This document shows, in pieces, positions 25,001 to 35,953 of a stretch of 64,000 nt of DNA (positions are counted from its first letter, which is position 1; every line of letters starts with the position of its first letter). Under the pieces are notes generated by a model. The model did not search any database and was not told where the DNA came from. It saw only the letters and a program-made list of their open reading frames with translations. The stretch covers positions 2,383,501 to 2,447,500 of the forward strand of contig NC_079239.1 in NCBI RefSeq assembly GCF_027921745.1, in the 5' to 3' direction. The translations under genes and the position numbers were made by a program. This DNA is from Schizosaccharomyces osmophilus (taxonomy: Eukaryota; Ascomycota; Schizosaccharomycetes; Schizosaccharomycetales; Schizosaccharomycetaceae).

Positions 25001-25462
25001 TCAACTGAAACTCGTTTTATCCTGCGCAACAAGTATGTTTTCGTAAGAAGGTGGCATCTCAGAAAATTCTGCGGTACTAACGGGATTTTGTTCTACGAAC
25101 TCTCCAAGCTCATTAAAAGTAGCCGGTGGTGGAGGGGTATTTGAAACAGGATAGTCTTCAAGATTCTCGTAACCAGATATTTCTGGAGGTTCATAGGTAG
25201 GCAAAGGCTCATTGTTTCGTCGTCTCTGTAAGGCCGCATCCGTAGCTTCAATGCGGCCTCTCCGTTGTCTCGAAATAAGTTCTTGTTGCTCATGCAAAAT
25301 TTGTAGAGCATTCCTTCGTTGTCGAAATAGCACAGAAACAATAAACAAGAAGCACAAAACTACTACTAGGCAAATGAGGAATCTGCCTAATAACGTTGAT
25401 GAAGGATCAAACCCGACGTTTTCGGGACCATTTTCGGGATCTTCCGTTGATATGGGAGGCAT
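25001..25462 (-). CDS. Single-pass membrane protein with PY motifs
   Basis: Single exon, 153 residues, ATG at 25462-25460. No signal peptide; a strong hydrophobic helix at about residues 24-46 (FLICLVVVLCFLFIVSVLF) is followed at once by RQRR, which by the positive-inside rule puts the long C-terminal tail in the cytosol. The tail contains LPTY (87-90), a proline run (about 110-113) and PPSY (137-140), the last being a true PPxY motif of the kind bound by WW domains of Rsp5/Pub1 ubiquitin ligases. This suggests a ligase adaptor or a ligase substrate, but that is inference. I do not recognise a named family. It is convergent with arp3, 274 bases away. Confidence 0.72.
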   Translation of the reverse strand: MPPISTEDPENGPENVGFDPSSTLLGRFLICLVVVLCFLFIVSVLFRQRRNALQILHEQQELISRQRRGRIEATDAALQRRRNNEPLPTYEPPEISGYENLEDYPVSNTPPPPATFNELGEFVEQNPVSTAEFSEMPPSYENILVAQDKTSFS

Positions 25463-26306
25463 GTTCTCAATAGCTGGTTTCTTTTGGCGTTTATTAAAAT
25501 AACTAGGCTTTCAAAATGACTTCAAAAGGAACAAAAATCCTTCTATTTTGGGACAGGCAAAACTAGAGCAAATATCGCTAAATATATATTTTTTTATATT
25601 AAAAAACGAAAAAAGACAATGTAGTAATTGTAAATTCAAAGTATCCGGCGAATTGGGAGTGAATCACCTTCCCTGGAATAAAATGCTTTCTGGTAATATA
25701 ACTAAATTCAGGCTGCTACATCCACTATGGTAACAATTCGTAACTCATTAAAAGCATTCGAATTTAGATAATAATTAATTATTCTTAGTAAAACCGTACA
25801 CCGGGAACCTGAATGAATTTGGTGAAAGGAACAACGGCAATCACTGCGTAATCCTTAGTAATTCTCGGTTTGCAAAAAGACCGTGCTAAACGATATGTAT
25901 AGCAAAAAATGCAAATAATGAATTTGATAATAAAATCAATGCTTTGTAGTTGCCTTTTTGTAAATACATTTACCAAAAGTATTCCGCTGTATATATGTCG
26001 GCTCTATGCACAAATAATTAGATGCTACACTTTAAAGTAGAGACGCGGTATCAGAGTGGGTAAGAAAACCAAAAATAATTAATTAATTTAATGGAGCTTT
26101 TTTGTATACTATTTCCCAGAAACCATAACATGTTTGATGCATTAGGGCGGCAAAAGCAATTTGTGAAAAAAATTGATCATTCACTTAATCTACTAGATGA
26201 GCATTCTGAGCCCAAATGTAGTTTTTTAACAAAAAGTAATTAATATACAAGCCAATAAAATCCAAAACAAACAGAAACGAAGAAAAAGGAAAATCTACCT
26301 TTTGTC
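25463..26306. other. Spacer between trm7 and the PY-motif membrane gene
   Basis: About 840 bases between two leftward genes. Very AT-rich. No ORF with family resemblance and no tRNA found. Confidence 0.45.
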
Positions 26307-27545
26307 TTATAAAAGTCCTTGTTGTTTTAATTCCATAGCACGTTTATACGGTGGTGCTGTAGGAGGTTGCACAACTTCTAATGGTGTTGCTTTTGATGCA
26401 GAATCGATGGGATATGTAGCATCGGCGTCGTAGCTATCCAAATCACCACAAGCAATAAAAGGAGCGATTTCATGGGAACAGTTCGGATCTACTATACAAA
26501 GAGGTTTCGAAAGATCCGGTTGGAAATTAGGAGGAGGGCAAAAGTCTTCGCAAACGACAAAAGACTCCAAGGAACTTGCACGGGAACTTCTGGGCTTTGC
26601 ACATGTAACCTTTCGAAACATCAAGCGAAGTTGTGAATAAAGTAGAGAAACGTCTCTGCCACGGAAAATTTTTGCGACAAACTTTCCACCGGGTTTCAAA
26701 ATGCATACAGCCATATTAAACGCCGCCAACAGGATCTGTGCTTGAATATACTCATCTAAGTCATGCAAACCGGTAACATCTGGAGCACCTAGAACGAAAA
26801 ATACAAATTAGTTTGAATTTATAAGACAAACTAGCTAGAATGGATGCATACCGTCACTAACAACCAAATCCGCTGGTTCATTTCCAAAGTGAGACAATAT
26901 AATGGACAACGTCTTTGGATGGGTAATGTCTAATTGCAAAGAGCTAACACCGTCTATAGGAGCCATTGGCTGAAGATCCACAGCGACAATTTTGGGGCGT
27001 TCTTCCTTGTTTGCTGTAGAGTCGAAATTTTCTCTAAAAAAAAAAAATTGTCAGGATATAAAGACGAAGGGAAAAGGAAACGTGAACAAACAATATGACC
27101 CTTGGAGACTTACATTAATCTGCGTGACAATACTTGCGACCAAGACCCAGGTGCGGCACACAAATCAACAACGCGTTTTGCACCTTCAAACAAGTGAAAT
27201 TGTTCATCTAGTTGCATTAACTTAAACGCTGATCGAGCTCTCCATCCTTGCTCTTTTGCTAATCGGTAATACGCGTCTCTCTTTAAATTCCCGTTAGTTA
27301 CTCTTTCATCAAACAAGCACGCTTGAAATAAAGAAATAAAGAAATTAAAAAATCAAGCAAAAGAAGTGTCAAAGAAATGCAACCATATCCTGTCCAGGAC
27401 GTGTAAATTCTGACACGAACGACGCAAATTGCCTTATCGCAGCCATTCTTCTTGGTTCTTCTCGTATTCTGCAGACTTTCTTCAGACTCCTTCAAATTTC
27501 TTCCATTCTTCCTTTTCTTACCTTGTCTTTACTGCTTTTTCCCAT
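26307..27545 (-). CDS. trm7: tRNA 2'-O-methyltransferase Trm7 (FTSJ1/RrmJ family)
   Basis: Four exons on the minus strand: 27545-27522, 27280-27114, 27033-26852 and 26788-26307, encoding 284 residues. The first exon is just eight codons (MGKSSKDK) and joins [20 protein letters not shown] across a 241-base intron, giving the standard family N-terminus. The SAM-binding motif is [15 protein letters not shown] (45-59). The K-D-K-E catalytic set is visible as K28 (RSAFK), the D of VVSDGAPDVTG, the K of GGKFVAKIF and the E of SSLESFVVC. Trm7 methylates positions 32 and 34 of the anticodon loop of certain tRNAs, with Trm732 and Trm734 as partners. All three introns restore the frame; length matches the family. 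Confidence 0.93.
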
Positions 27546-28514
27546 TATTTACTTTTCCGAAAACAAAAACGCTCCAAGTAAGTCTCCAAATATTCTTTGA
27601 ACATTCGGTTTAGGAATTGGAAACATATTGCCGGTATTCCATTTACCGAACGCTAACGAGTACCTTTCATTCACAAACTGACTTAGTTTGTTTTTTGTGT
27701 CTAGTGCCAAGCTGGAAATAATTATGTTGCTTTATCATTACAGATATAATTGGAGTACTGAAAAGATTAAAGTCTGCAACAATTTAGTTTGGTTTGGCTG
27801 ATTTGGATGCACCCAAGCTTCTTTAGCCCTAAGCAAGTAGAAGTTTTGTGGGCTTGCTTTAAGCATTTCGGTTGATAGACGTAGACTTCTTGTGTAAAAC
27901 CTTCTTAAAGAGAACTTCAAGATATGGGTCTTCTGTTTATTTCTGATAGAATAAGCAAGATAAGTGTTCTATATAACTGTCAATGACACGTACTCGTTTA
28001 TGTTTACTAAGGTGTTTTAAGGCAACATCGGTAACAAACAAATGTGTCATTCGTGTCATTTTTGGTAGGGAAGATTGCAATACAAATAAAAGATTTTAGA
28101 TATACATAAAGAGCATCAAAGGTTTATGCGACACCAGAATAGACGAAGCTCGTCGGCCCTGGTGACAGAGCTGGATTATGCCGCAAATGCAAGCACTGCC
28201 TACCTTTCATTCTTGAAGGATACTATTGTAAAGTTTTATAATAATATATAATGTATTTTTTGATGTCGAAAAGGATCGTTTTCTACTTTGTTGCCGTAAT
28301 ACTTAGAACTTATGTCGCTTATGAGAACAGACCATTTACGAACTATAGGTTTCTTCCAATTTTCTAGGATTCCCTGGATTTTCGGGTCTTACACTTATAA
28401 TTCGTGCATATATTAATTTATTTATTGATCTATTAAATTAGATTACAGACTCACAATCTCAAGAGAAATTATTTGCATTACTAAATACATATTTAGTTAA
28501 ATCTGGCTAAAAAT
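27546..28514. other. Divergent region between trm7 and ypa1
   Basis: About 970 bases. It contains one small protein-like ORF (28126-28251, separate entry). Otherwise promoter-like AT-rich sequence. Confidence 0.45.
28126..28251 (+). CDS. Candidate 41-residue small protein
   Basis: An ATG-started ORF of 41 codons plus stop. The protein begins MRHQNRRSSSALVTELDYAA and then reads as an amphipathic helix (STAYLSFLKDTIVKFYNN). Its composition looks protein-like and less AT-driven than the flanks, and a basic, Ser-rich start followed by a helix is reminiscent of small mitochondrial or complex-subunit proteins. I do not recognise it. It could also be the first exon of a larger gene, although the only GT near its end is not a strong donor. 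It lies 264 bases upstream of ypa1 on the same strand, so a leader ORF of ypa1 is another possibility. Confidence 0.35.
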   Translation: MRHQNRRSSSALVTELDYAANASTAYLSFLKDTIVKFYNNI

Positions 28515-29544
28515 ATGAAAGAACTTCCCTTAGAAAAGTTACAAGACATAGACAATGAGACCTTTGATGAACATAGCGATTATAAACAGCCTGAGAAACT
28601 CATTGACGAGGCGAAGGACATGGAGCCTTTTCGATTGTCCAAGGCGTATGTTCGGCTTGTGAGCTACGTTCAAGCGTTGAATGCTGCTTGCACGGGCATA
28701 AAAGATTATCACGTACATTATTCTAGCAGAGTTGCCAATGTTTTAGATGTTTTGGAGCAAGTTCAGGAAATCACAGACTCTGTCTCTCTAGAACCTGGAA
28801 GACATCGCTTTGGGAATCCTGCGTTTCGAAGGTGGCATGCGAAGTTGTTGCACAGGGCACCAACGATTCTGGACACAATTGTCCCGTCTTCCTTAGGCTC
28901 GGCCCAAATAGAATTGTTGGATTACTTTCTTGGTTCTTTCGGAAATGCACAAAGAATCGATTTTGGAACCGGACATGAGCTGAATTTTTTGGGGTTTCTC
29001 AAAGGACTCGATTTACTCAACCTTTTAACATACGAAGATTGCGCAGCTGTGGGCTTGTATGTTTCACATAAATACCTGGAAGTTTGTCGTAAATTAGTTA
29101 TTAAGTATCGTCTTGAACCAGCAGGATCCCACGGCGTTTGGGGACTCGATGACCACTTTTTTATTCCGTATATTTTTGGATCTTCACAACTGGCAGCTCC
29201 CGGTGGTAATACATTAGGTTTACGACCGACCGCGATTCTCGATAAAAAACTTACTAAAGAACTCTCAAAGTCGAATCTATATTTTAGTGCAATCGATTTT
29301 ATCAATGTTATGAAAAAAGGTCCATTTTATGAGCATTCCCCCATCCTTTATGACATTACAGCGGTTCCTTCATGGTCAAAAGTCAATCAGGTGAGTAATA
29401 TTTTTATTTATTTATCTAAAACAGGTTTCTAACTAACTAAATTAGGGATTGTTGAAGATGTATGATGTAGAGGTCCTCAGTAAATACCCGGTTGTCCAAC
29501 ATTTCCATTTCGGCAACCTCTTCCCTTTTCAGCAATTCGTTTGA
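28515..29544 (+). CDS. ypa1: PP2A phosphatase activator (PTPA / Rrd family)
   Basis: Two exons, 28515-29390 and 29446-29544, encoding 324 residues. The 55-base intron has a GTGAGT donor, a CTAAC branch point and an ATTAG acceptor; the join gives the conserved C-terminal block [20 protein letters not shown] then [11 protein letters not shown]. Other PTPA hallmarks are [29 protein letters not shown] (ATP/peptide site), and [24 protein letters not shown] is a peptidyl-prolyl isomerase-like chaperone that activates PP2A catalytic subunits. Fission yeast has two paralogues, Ypa1 and Ypa2; the choice of Ypa1 rests on remembered gene order and is less certain than the family. Confidence 0.9.
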
Positions 29545-29682
29545 ACAGAATAAAGGTGAATGAGTTGAAAACCTCTTTTCAGGACACAAAAACAGTGCTC
29601 TTGTATCACATAGGCCGGAAAGGCACAATAGCATAAAGTCATCTATACAATATTATATTCTAAAAGTATATATGTTTTGTCT

Positions 29683-30351
29683 TCAAGACAATAAAGCATT
29701 TATTAAATGCTGAACAAGTACTTGCTCTACTTCCTTTAGTCTAACATTTACTCCCTGGGCTTGAAAGCTTGTGGTAGTTTTGTCCTCTAATCCACAAGCA
29801 ACAATCTTTTTAAACATCTCTAAATCGGTAGACACATTAAGAGCTAGTCCATGGCTTGTAATATACCTTCGTAAGTGAATCCCTATAGCTGCAATCTTTT
29901 CGTCATCCGTTAACCAGACACCTGTGTGTTCATTCGTGTGTGCCGTTTTCATTCCAAAATGTCTGCATGTCTGAATAATCGCTTCCTCGAGCTTAGAAAC
30001 ATATTTTCGGGGATTCAAGTGTAATGCGTTTAAATCCAAAATTGGATATACAAGTAATTGGCCTGGACCATGGTAGGTAGTTTGGCCTCCTCTGAGTGCT
30101 TTGATAACTTTGGCTCCACCAATGTTGTCGTCTATATTCGTTTTCGTATCTCTTCTGCCTAAGGTATAGACAGGACAAACCTGAGCGGTAAGGATGGTGG
30201 GCCGTGGAGGATGTTGAAGTTTATTCGCTTTAAAATCTAACCATTTTTGAACAAACCGTTGTTGACATTCACCAAGACGAAGGTAATCAACCTTTGGAAA
30301 TCTTGAGGTGAGAAACGAAATATGCTGAAACCCAGACTTATCAATACGCAT
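29683..30351 (-). CDS. lip2: Lipoyl(octanoyl) transferase, LipB family
   Basis: Single exon, 222 residues, ATG at 30351-30349. The signature RGGQTTYHGPGQLLVYPI is at 87-104. The family's catalytic pair appears as Lys152 in DEKIAAIGI and Cys186 in VACGLED, with the HGLALNV block at 167-173. LipB enzymes move octanoate from acyl carrier protein to the lipoyl domain of target enzymes such as glycine cleavage H protein; lipoyl synthase then adds sulfur. In fungi this occurs in mitochondria. There is no long presequence; the N-terminus is short and weakly basic. It is convergent with ypa1, with only 138 bases between stops. Confidence 0.93.
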   Translation of the reverse strand: MRIDKSGFQHISFLTSRFPKVDYLRLGECQQRFVQKWLDFKANKLQHPPRPTILTAQVCPVYTLGRRDTKTNIDDNIGGAKVIKALRGGQTTYHGPGQLLVYPILDLNALHLNPRKYVSKLEEAIIQTCRHFGMKTAHTNEHTGVWLTDDEKIAAIGIHLRRYITSHGLALNVSTDLEMFKKIVACGLEDKTTTSFQAQGVNVRLKEVEQVLVQHLINALLS

Positions 30352-31729
30352 ATGGATCTAATAAAAAAAAAGTTGATCTTCTATAAAAAAGCTTGAAAGA
30401 ACTGCCTCGGGCTATCTCAAATAATGTCTCTAGTACAAGAGACACGGAGGTGTCTTGGGGAGCCAAAACTTATAGAAGATTCACATTTCGAGAACCAGCT
30501 GGATTCATGACTTTCTGAACAAACTGACCAAGAAGATGTTGCAGTTTTCGTTCATCTTGGTTTTAAATGGAATTTATATTACAATTTTTGCATATTATTG
30601 ATTACCCACTAACGTGTTGATGAAACAGAGATTTGAACGATTTGTACCACATGAAAGGACACTCAATCGATTTCCCTGACTTAATTATATTCTTAAGAAG
30701 ATTGGCCGAGTGAGGTCCGTTAAGAAATGCGAAAATGAACGAGCGTATATTACAACAACGTAAAGAATGATCCATTGCTACTTTCCTTAGATGATAGGCT
30801 TCGCGGAACAGTCTCATCCTTTGTTGGAATTATGTTAAACGTTCTGAAAGAATCACCCGTAATTCGATATCTGAAGGCCATATGAACCCAGCAATGGCCG
30901 GTCTTACTCAGTTGTTTGTTTGAAACTTTTCGGTCCATCTTTGATTTCAGATTCGCTAGCATAAAAATTCAAACAGCGTGCTTCTCTGAATGAAGGAGCA
31001 CCCAGACTTTTAAGAAAGGCAACGAGTCCAACACTTCCCCAATCTACCAGAGAAAGCATTGGCACTGTTATTGCATATCATTCAGAGACTGAAAACCCTA
31101 TTAGTGTTACTTATGAAAAGATCTCTCTTTACTGCCGAGAAATGACAAGGCCTATATGTATTAGACGCTCACGTTGGCTTCTAAACAACGTACTGCATTC
31201 TGCGTACAGGAGTTATTGCGATACATGAAGATGATACCTTTCTTGCTTTCTTATGCTGCACAATGTAGCAATTGAAAAAATACATTTTCGTAATTCGACT
31301 TGAAAGTGGGAACCCTCCAGATCACGTTTTCTTTCACTTTTATTCTTTTCTTTGCTTTTCTGCTTTATGTTTCGACTACTTGTGACAAGTAATATGATAG
31401 GAATTAACCTATGTCTCTAATTTTATGTACCTGGTCAATTTCAATCTTCTTGAGGATTGTCTAAAGTTTTATTTTTTAATTTTTTAATTTTTATTCCAAA
31501 TGAAGAAAGACTATCATTGCCAACGTATAAAACGGAAAAAAATCAGCAGTAGTTAAATTGTTTACTAACGACCATTTTTCTTCTCCTTAATACCTTCAAA
31601 ATCTGAAAACTTTTTGGAAATCATAGAAAATAGCAAAACCGTACAAAGGAATCATTATTTTTTTTGTCTTTTTTTTTTTAGACAACTTCTAATTACTTAT
31701 AAATACCGTTTTCACTTTCATTTCACTTC
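30352..31729. other. Long divergent region, lip2 / bud22
   Basis: About 1.4 kb. Apart from the possible coding relic at 30430-31228, it carries the bud22 promoter and leader, including T-runs at 31658-31680 and a TATAAATA at about 31699. Confidence 0.4.
30430..31228 (+). pseudogene. Unidentified decayed-looking coding stretch
   Basis: Between the divergent lip2 and bud22 genes the plus strand shows several successive protein-like runs in different frames. The longest, 30965-31225, is open for 87 codons without a usable ATG and contains plausible protein sequence (TSPTLPQSTRESIGTVIAYH and ICIRRSRWLLNNVLHSAYRS). The pattern suggests an old gene with several breaks, or less likely exons of a spliced gene. 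The minus strand also has ATG ORFs of about 70 codons over 30602-30962, which weakens the strand call. I cannot name a family. Confidence 0.35.
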
Positions 31730-32908
31730 ATGAAACATCATTCGAACAAGGCGAACAAACCAAAGAGTTCTAAACCTCGTTTGAGTCCCGAAGATTTACA
31801 GAAACGTTCTCATCATTTCAGGAAACAATTGACTCATGCTCTGAAGAAAGCTGTTGGGTTTGAGCGTCAAAAACTTGCCCGAAGAATTAAAAGCGCTAGA
31901 GAGCAGCAAGAGAATGACAAGGTTGCTAGATATGAAAAAGAGTTCGATTTCTCAAAAAAATATGATTTTTCTAAACTTACAGAGTTTTGCTTTCACCGAA
32001 AAGTTCTGCGTAATAAAGAGTATCGAATTTTGCTTGACGAACATAAACCGGTGGAATTCCCTTCAGATATCACGAATGATGAAGAAAAAAATGTTGTCGC
32101 ACGCTTACTGAATTCGAATCCTATTTCTGAATCCGTCAACGCTACTTGTCGCCTTCTAGATAAATGCATTTTAATGAACAATCCAGAGGCGGATTTTACA
32201 AAATCTAGGGATCAAAATATGTCATTAACGGCTGAACCAAAATTACATCCTGATGGTGTTCGTCGAAATCCTTCGCTGAACTTAGACAAGTCAGAGACCG
32301 AAAGTGAACGAGTACAGCAAAAGGAACCAGAGAAACATGAACTCTTTACTGAATCCTCTATCTCTCCAGAAAAGAATGCTTCTATTGAGCAACCCCATGA
32401 AGAGAACTTCAGACTTGAGAAGCGTAAAGTCTCATCAGAGGAGGATGTAAATCTGGAAGACAAAAGAAATACAACCATGGAAGACAATGATACGGAAGAT
32501 GAAATGTTTACCATCCCATCCACGAAGTCATCTGCTAATAACATTCCAGAGCTTGCTACCGGCTTTCTTGATCCGTTAGGCGAGGATGATGAATTTGTTG
32601 AAAAAGAAATGGACGAAATGGATCGCCCTAAAAGAAAGAATCGTCGTGGACAGCGTGCTAGACAAGCTATTTGGGAGAAGAAATTTGGAAAGACTGCGAA
32701 TCACGTCGTTAAAAAGAAGGAACAAGAACAACTAGAACGAGAAGAACGTCAACATAAATTCAATGAGCGTGAAGCTAAGCGTGCACAAAAAGCGGCCATA
32801 GCGACTTCACAAGAACCAGACAAACTTCATCCATCATGGGAAGCTAAGAAAAAGCAGAAACTACAGCCAGCAGGTACTTTCCAAGGAAAGAAAATCGTTT
32901 TTGACTAA
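31730..32908 (+). CDS. bud22: Small-subunit processome factor Bud22
   Basis: Single exon, 392 residues, ATG at 31730. The protein is highly charged throughout. N-terminal residues 15-120 are basic and helical (RKQLTHALKKAVGFERQKLA), the middle is acidic and Ser/Glu-rich, and the C-terminus carries the Bud22 family signature LHPSWEAKKKQKLQ followed by GTFQGKKIVFD. Just before it lies the helical KKFGKTANHV segment. Bud22 family proteins work in 40S subunit biogenesis in the nucleolus. It is convergent with atg13. The C-terminal signature makes the call firm despite low complexity elsewhere. Confidence 0.87.
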   Translation: MKHHSNKANKPKSSKPRLSPEDLQKRSHHFRKQLTHALKKAVGFERQKLARRIKSAREQQENDKVARYEKEFDFSKKYDFSKLTEFCFHRKVLRNKEYRILLDEHKPVEFPSDITNDEEKNVVARLLNSNPISESVNATCRLLDKCILMNNPEADFTKSRDQNMSLTAEPKLHPDGVRRNPSLNLDKSETESERVQQKEPEKHELFTESSISPEKNASIEQPHEENFRLEKRKVSSEEDVNLEDKRNTTMEDNDTEDEMFTIPSTKSSANNIPELATGFLDPLGEDDEFVEKEMDEMDRPKRKNRRGQRARQAIWEKKFGKTANHVVKKKEQEQLEREERQHKFNEREAKRAQKAAIATSQEPDKLHPSWEAKKKQKLQPAGTFQGKKIVFD

Positions 32909-33324
32909 ATGTTCAGATATATTGCTTTTGGTTTTTGTTGATGAGGTGTATAAAACTTTACATAGGGCGATGTATATAAAAAGGAGCAGCATCCTTGGGG
33001 TTTAATTAGGATGTATACACATGGTTTTAATGGCTACATGATTTCCAACTAATTTCAATACTATAATTTTTCATAAAACTTTTAAAGCCATAACTGACAC
33101 AAACCATAAATCATAATATTATTAGAGCAGTTGCGTGCTTAGTATTAAACATTACGAGAGTTAAAGTTCATTTCTATAAATTCGCTTCATGTATTACTCA
33201 TCTCATATTGTCTTTAAGAAAAAAAAAAAAAAAAAACCTCAGAACGTTCTAATTTGAGGAAGATTTAAAACAAGGATATACATTAATAAAATCCATGTAA
33301 CGAAAAAAATGATAGCCTTAAAAG
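32909..33324. other. Convergent spacer, bud22 / atg13
   Basis: About 416 bases shared by two 3' ends. It includes a run of about 18 A at 33220-33237. No gene recognised. Confidence 0.5.
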
Positions 33325-35953
33325 TCACTTCATTATTCCTTCATTATCCTTCGATCCGATTCGTAAGGTAGTTGTAGGGTGAGTTTCTAAAGCCATATCG
33401 GTCATCGCAAAGAGTAGGTCGTCATCATAATTTGCATTATGTTCATTTAAATATTCAAAAGCAGGGGTTGAAGGAGCAACAGTTTGATGATTCTCAGGCA
33501 TGGAATCATAATGTTGGTTTGGATACTGGTGAGAAAGATTTGACTCGAGCACAAACGAAGGTGCGGGAGTCTTCGTAGGTTGATAGCTTGTAGACGTCAA
33601 AGAATGGTCCAGAGATTTTGACAAACTTGTCTGATATTCGAAACGTGGCGGCACCGAAGAAGAAGTACTCCTACTTGTCTCTCGTTGTTCCAGTATGGGA
33701 TAAGTAGCAGGAGCTACCAAATTTTTCTCACTCTTATCAAACGAAATTGGAAGTGAGGCTGGAGCGCTACCTTCGGTAGTCCCTTGTGGCATGTATGCAG
33801 GAGACAAGGGGGACAAACTAACAGAATCAGCGGGTTTCTCAGAGAAAGAAAGTCTCGAGCACAATGCACCTAAAGTATGGTCATGCACTATATGATGATT
33901 CGAGTTAGTCAAATCTTCCTTTGGAGCTGACGCTTTATCGTCTGTAACTGCAGTATTTGGATTTGGAGTAAAAGACTCAAAACCGAACAACTCGTTACTA
34001 CTTTCAGATATTTTACGTGGTCCTAAACGAGGAGATTCATTCAAAATCGGATCCCCCGGCTTTCCCAAAGAAGAAGATTCTGACTTGCTTTCACCATAGT
34101 GTTGTAAATGTTGAGCATGATTATCTAATAGCTGTATGAATCCACTTAAATCATCTCGTGGTGCATATTCAGTCTCATCAGCGACTTGGCCACTTCGATC
34201 TGCACTACTGGTTTCATAACTGTCGTGTTTTTGAACACTACGAATGGGCTGGTTAGCCGCCAACTGTAATCGAGCTCTTGAACTAGTACTTCCTCTTCGT
34301 TCCTTTGGTACAAAACTACTGCTGAATCGTCGAAGCATCGGGTGATTGTGAAAATCGTTGCCACTTAAACCGGTACTACCAGAACTAGGAAGAATGGGCA
34401 TTTTCGGCCGCGATTTATTTAAACTTTCTGAAATAACGGAAACCCTATTTAATGAAGAGCAAGAAGGCCCACGATGAATATATCGATTAACAGCAACTTT
34501 TGGAGATATGGACATTGTATCCAAATTGGATCCCGGAGAAGCAGAAAGTGAAGGGGATTTAAAAGGATGTATAGAAACAAGAGGAGCAGCATGAGCAGTT
34601 ATTGACTCAACACTAGCGAGCTGTTGTATCTCAGATTCCAAAAGCAAATTCGGATCATTCGATTTCGATTGCCGTCGAACTAACGAAGATGAGTGAGGAT
34701 GTAAGTATTGATTTCCACCATCTGTAGTCGATTGATTCCTATCAAAATGAGATTCAATACTGGGCAGATCAGCAGAAAGAAGTTGATTGGATAACATAGC
34801 ATCAGGATTATGGAATTGAAAATGGCAATCTTTTCGATATTGTACCGAAATACGAAAATTTCCCATAGGAGTGTTTACAGGGCTGAATGAATATGCAGCA
34901 ATGCTGTTTCCTAACGTGGGAGAGAGGACTGCATTAATAGGAATAAAATCTTCGTGAAGTAAATTATCCGTTGAAAGAGCGCATCCGACCTTTAAAGAAG
35001 CATTGTGAGCTCGAAGTCTATTGATGCGACTTTTTAGCTTCCATAAAGGCATAATGTGAGTATAGGTGTATAAAGAACGGAAAAGGACAACTAATTTTTT
35101 GTATAATACGGCCATTTCAACGGAAGTGGAAGAGCTCCCGCCATCCAATGATATTACCCAACGTTCAAGGACGATTTTTGAAGCATTAGTACGGTTTAAA
35201 TCGATGACATGATGTTGCTTTCCATCAAATATAGACAGTTTTTGATTTCTAGACAAATCCGACATGTCCAAATACGTATGTAATACCATCGGAGGGATCT
35301 TTCGGTCGGCAGTCATATCAATTGACTTCCATAATTTAAACTGGTCAGCATACACATCTGTTTCATTAACTTCCAAATTAAACTTAATAAACGTTAGCAC
35401 TACAATAGATAAAAAGACAAAAAGATCGATATAGACACAAAAGAGAGCCTGTTTTGTTTTGTTTTGTTAAGAAAGAATAGGGTATCTCTTAATTGGATGA
35501 TTTTCCTTAGATGTTGAAAAAAGCAGGAAGACGAAAGTACAAACTCCAATTGCAGAATTGCCATTCTCTTTTTTTTCCTTTACTTAGCTTTTGAAGAAAG
35601 TGTATACTTAACAAAACCAAAGTAGTCTCATACCATCTTTTTGCTAAGGACCTACCCATTTATTCTTTTTAGTTCCTTCTCGAGAGGAGCTGCTCCCAGC
35701 TATATTGAGTCGTGACTCTAATATCACTAGTCCTGTCTTGTAAAAGCAATGCTAAAAGCTGTAAGTACTCTCGAAATCCTTCGGACAGCTCTGTCCCTCT
35801 TGAAGCATAAACACATACGTGAATCACTTGCCCGATCTTGGCACTTTTTCCCCCTACAGAGGAATTGTCTCTAGAAGTTTCAATCGGAGAGGCCCCAATA
35901 TTTCCGTCAGGAGCCGAATACATTGGGGGAAGGTGCGTCGTAGGTCTGGGCAT
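33325..35953 (-). CDS. atg13: Autophagy initiation factor Atg13
   Basis: Three exons on the minus strand: 35953-35819, 35751-35656 and 35382-33325, encoding 762 residues. The HORMA domain occupies about 38-270 and is split by both introns. Joining gives KIGQVIHHCFYKTGLVILES across the first intron (67 bases, GTATGT donor) and GTKKNKWFNLEVNETD across the second (273 bases, GTAGGT donor, GTGCTAAC branch point). The remainder is a long Ser/Pro-rich disordered tail, which in Atg13 carries the Atg17- and Atg1-binding regions and many phosphorylation sites. Atg13 links nutrient signals from TORC1 to the Atg1 kinase complex. The first acceptor (TTTTAG) is chosen because it alone restores the conserved HCFYK-type motif. 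Confidence 0.88.
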
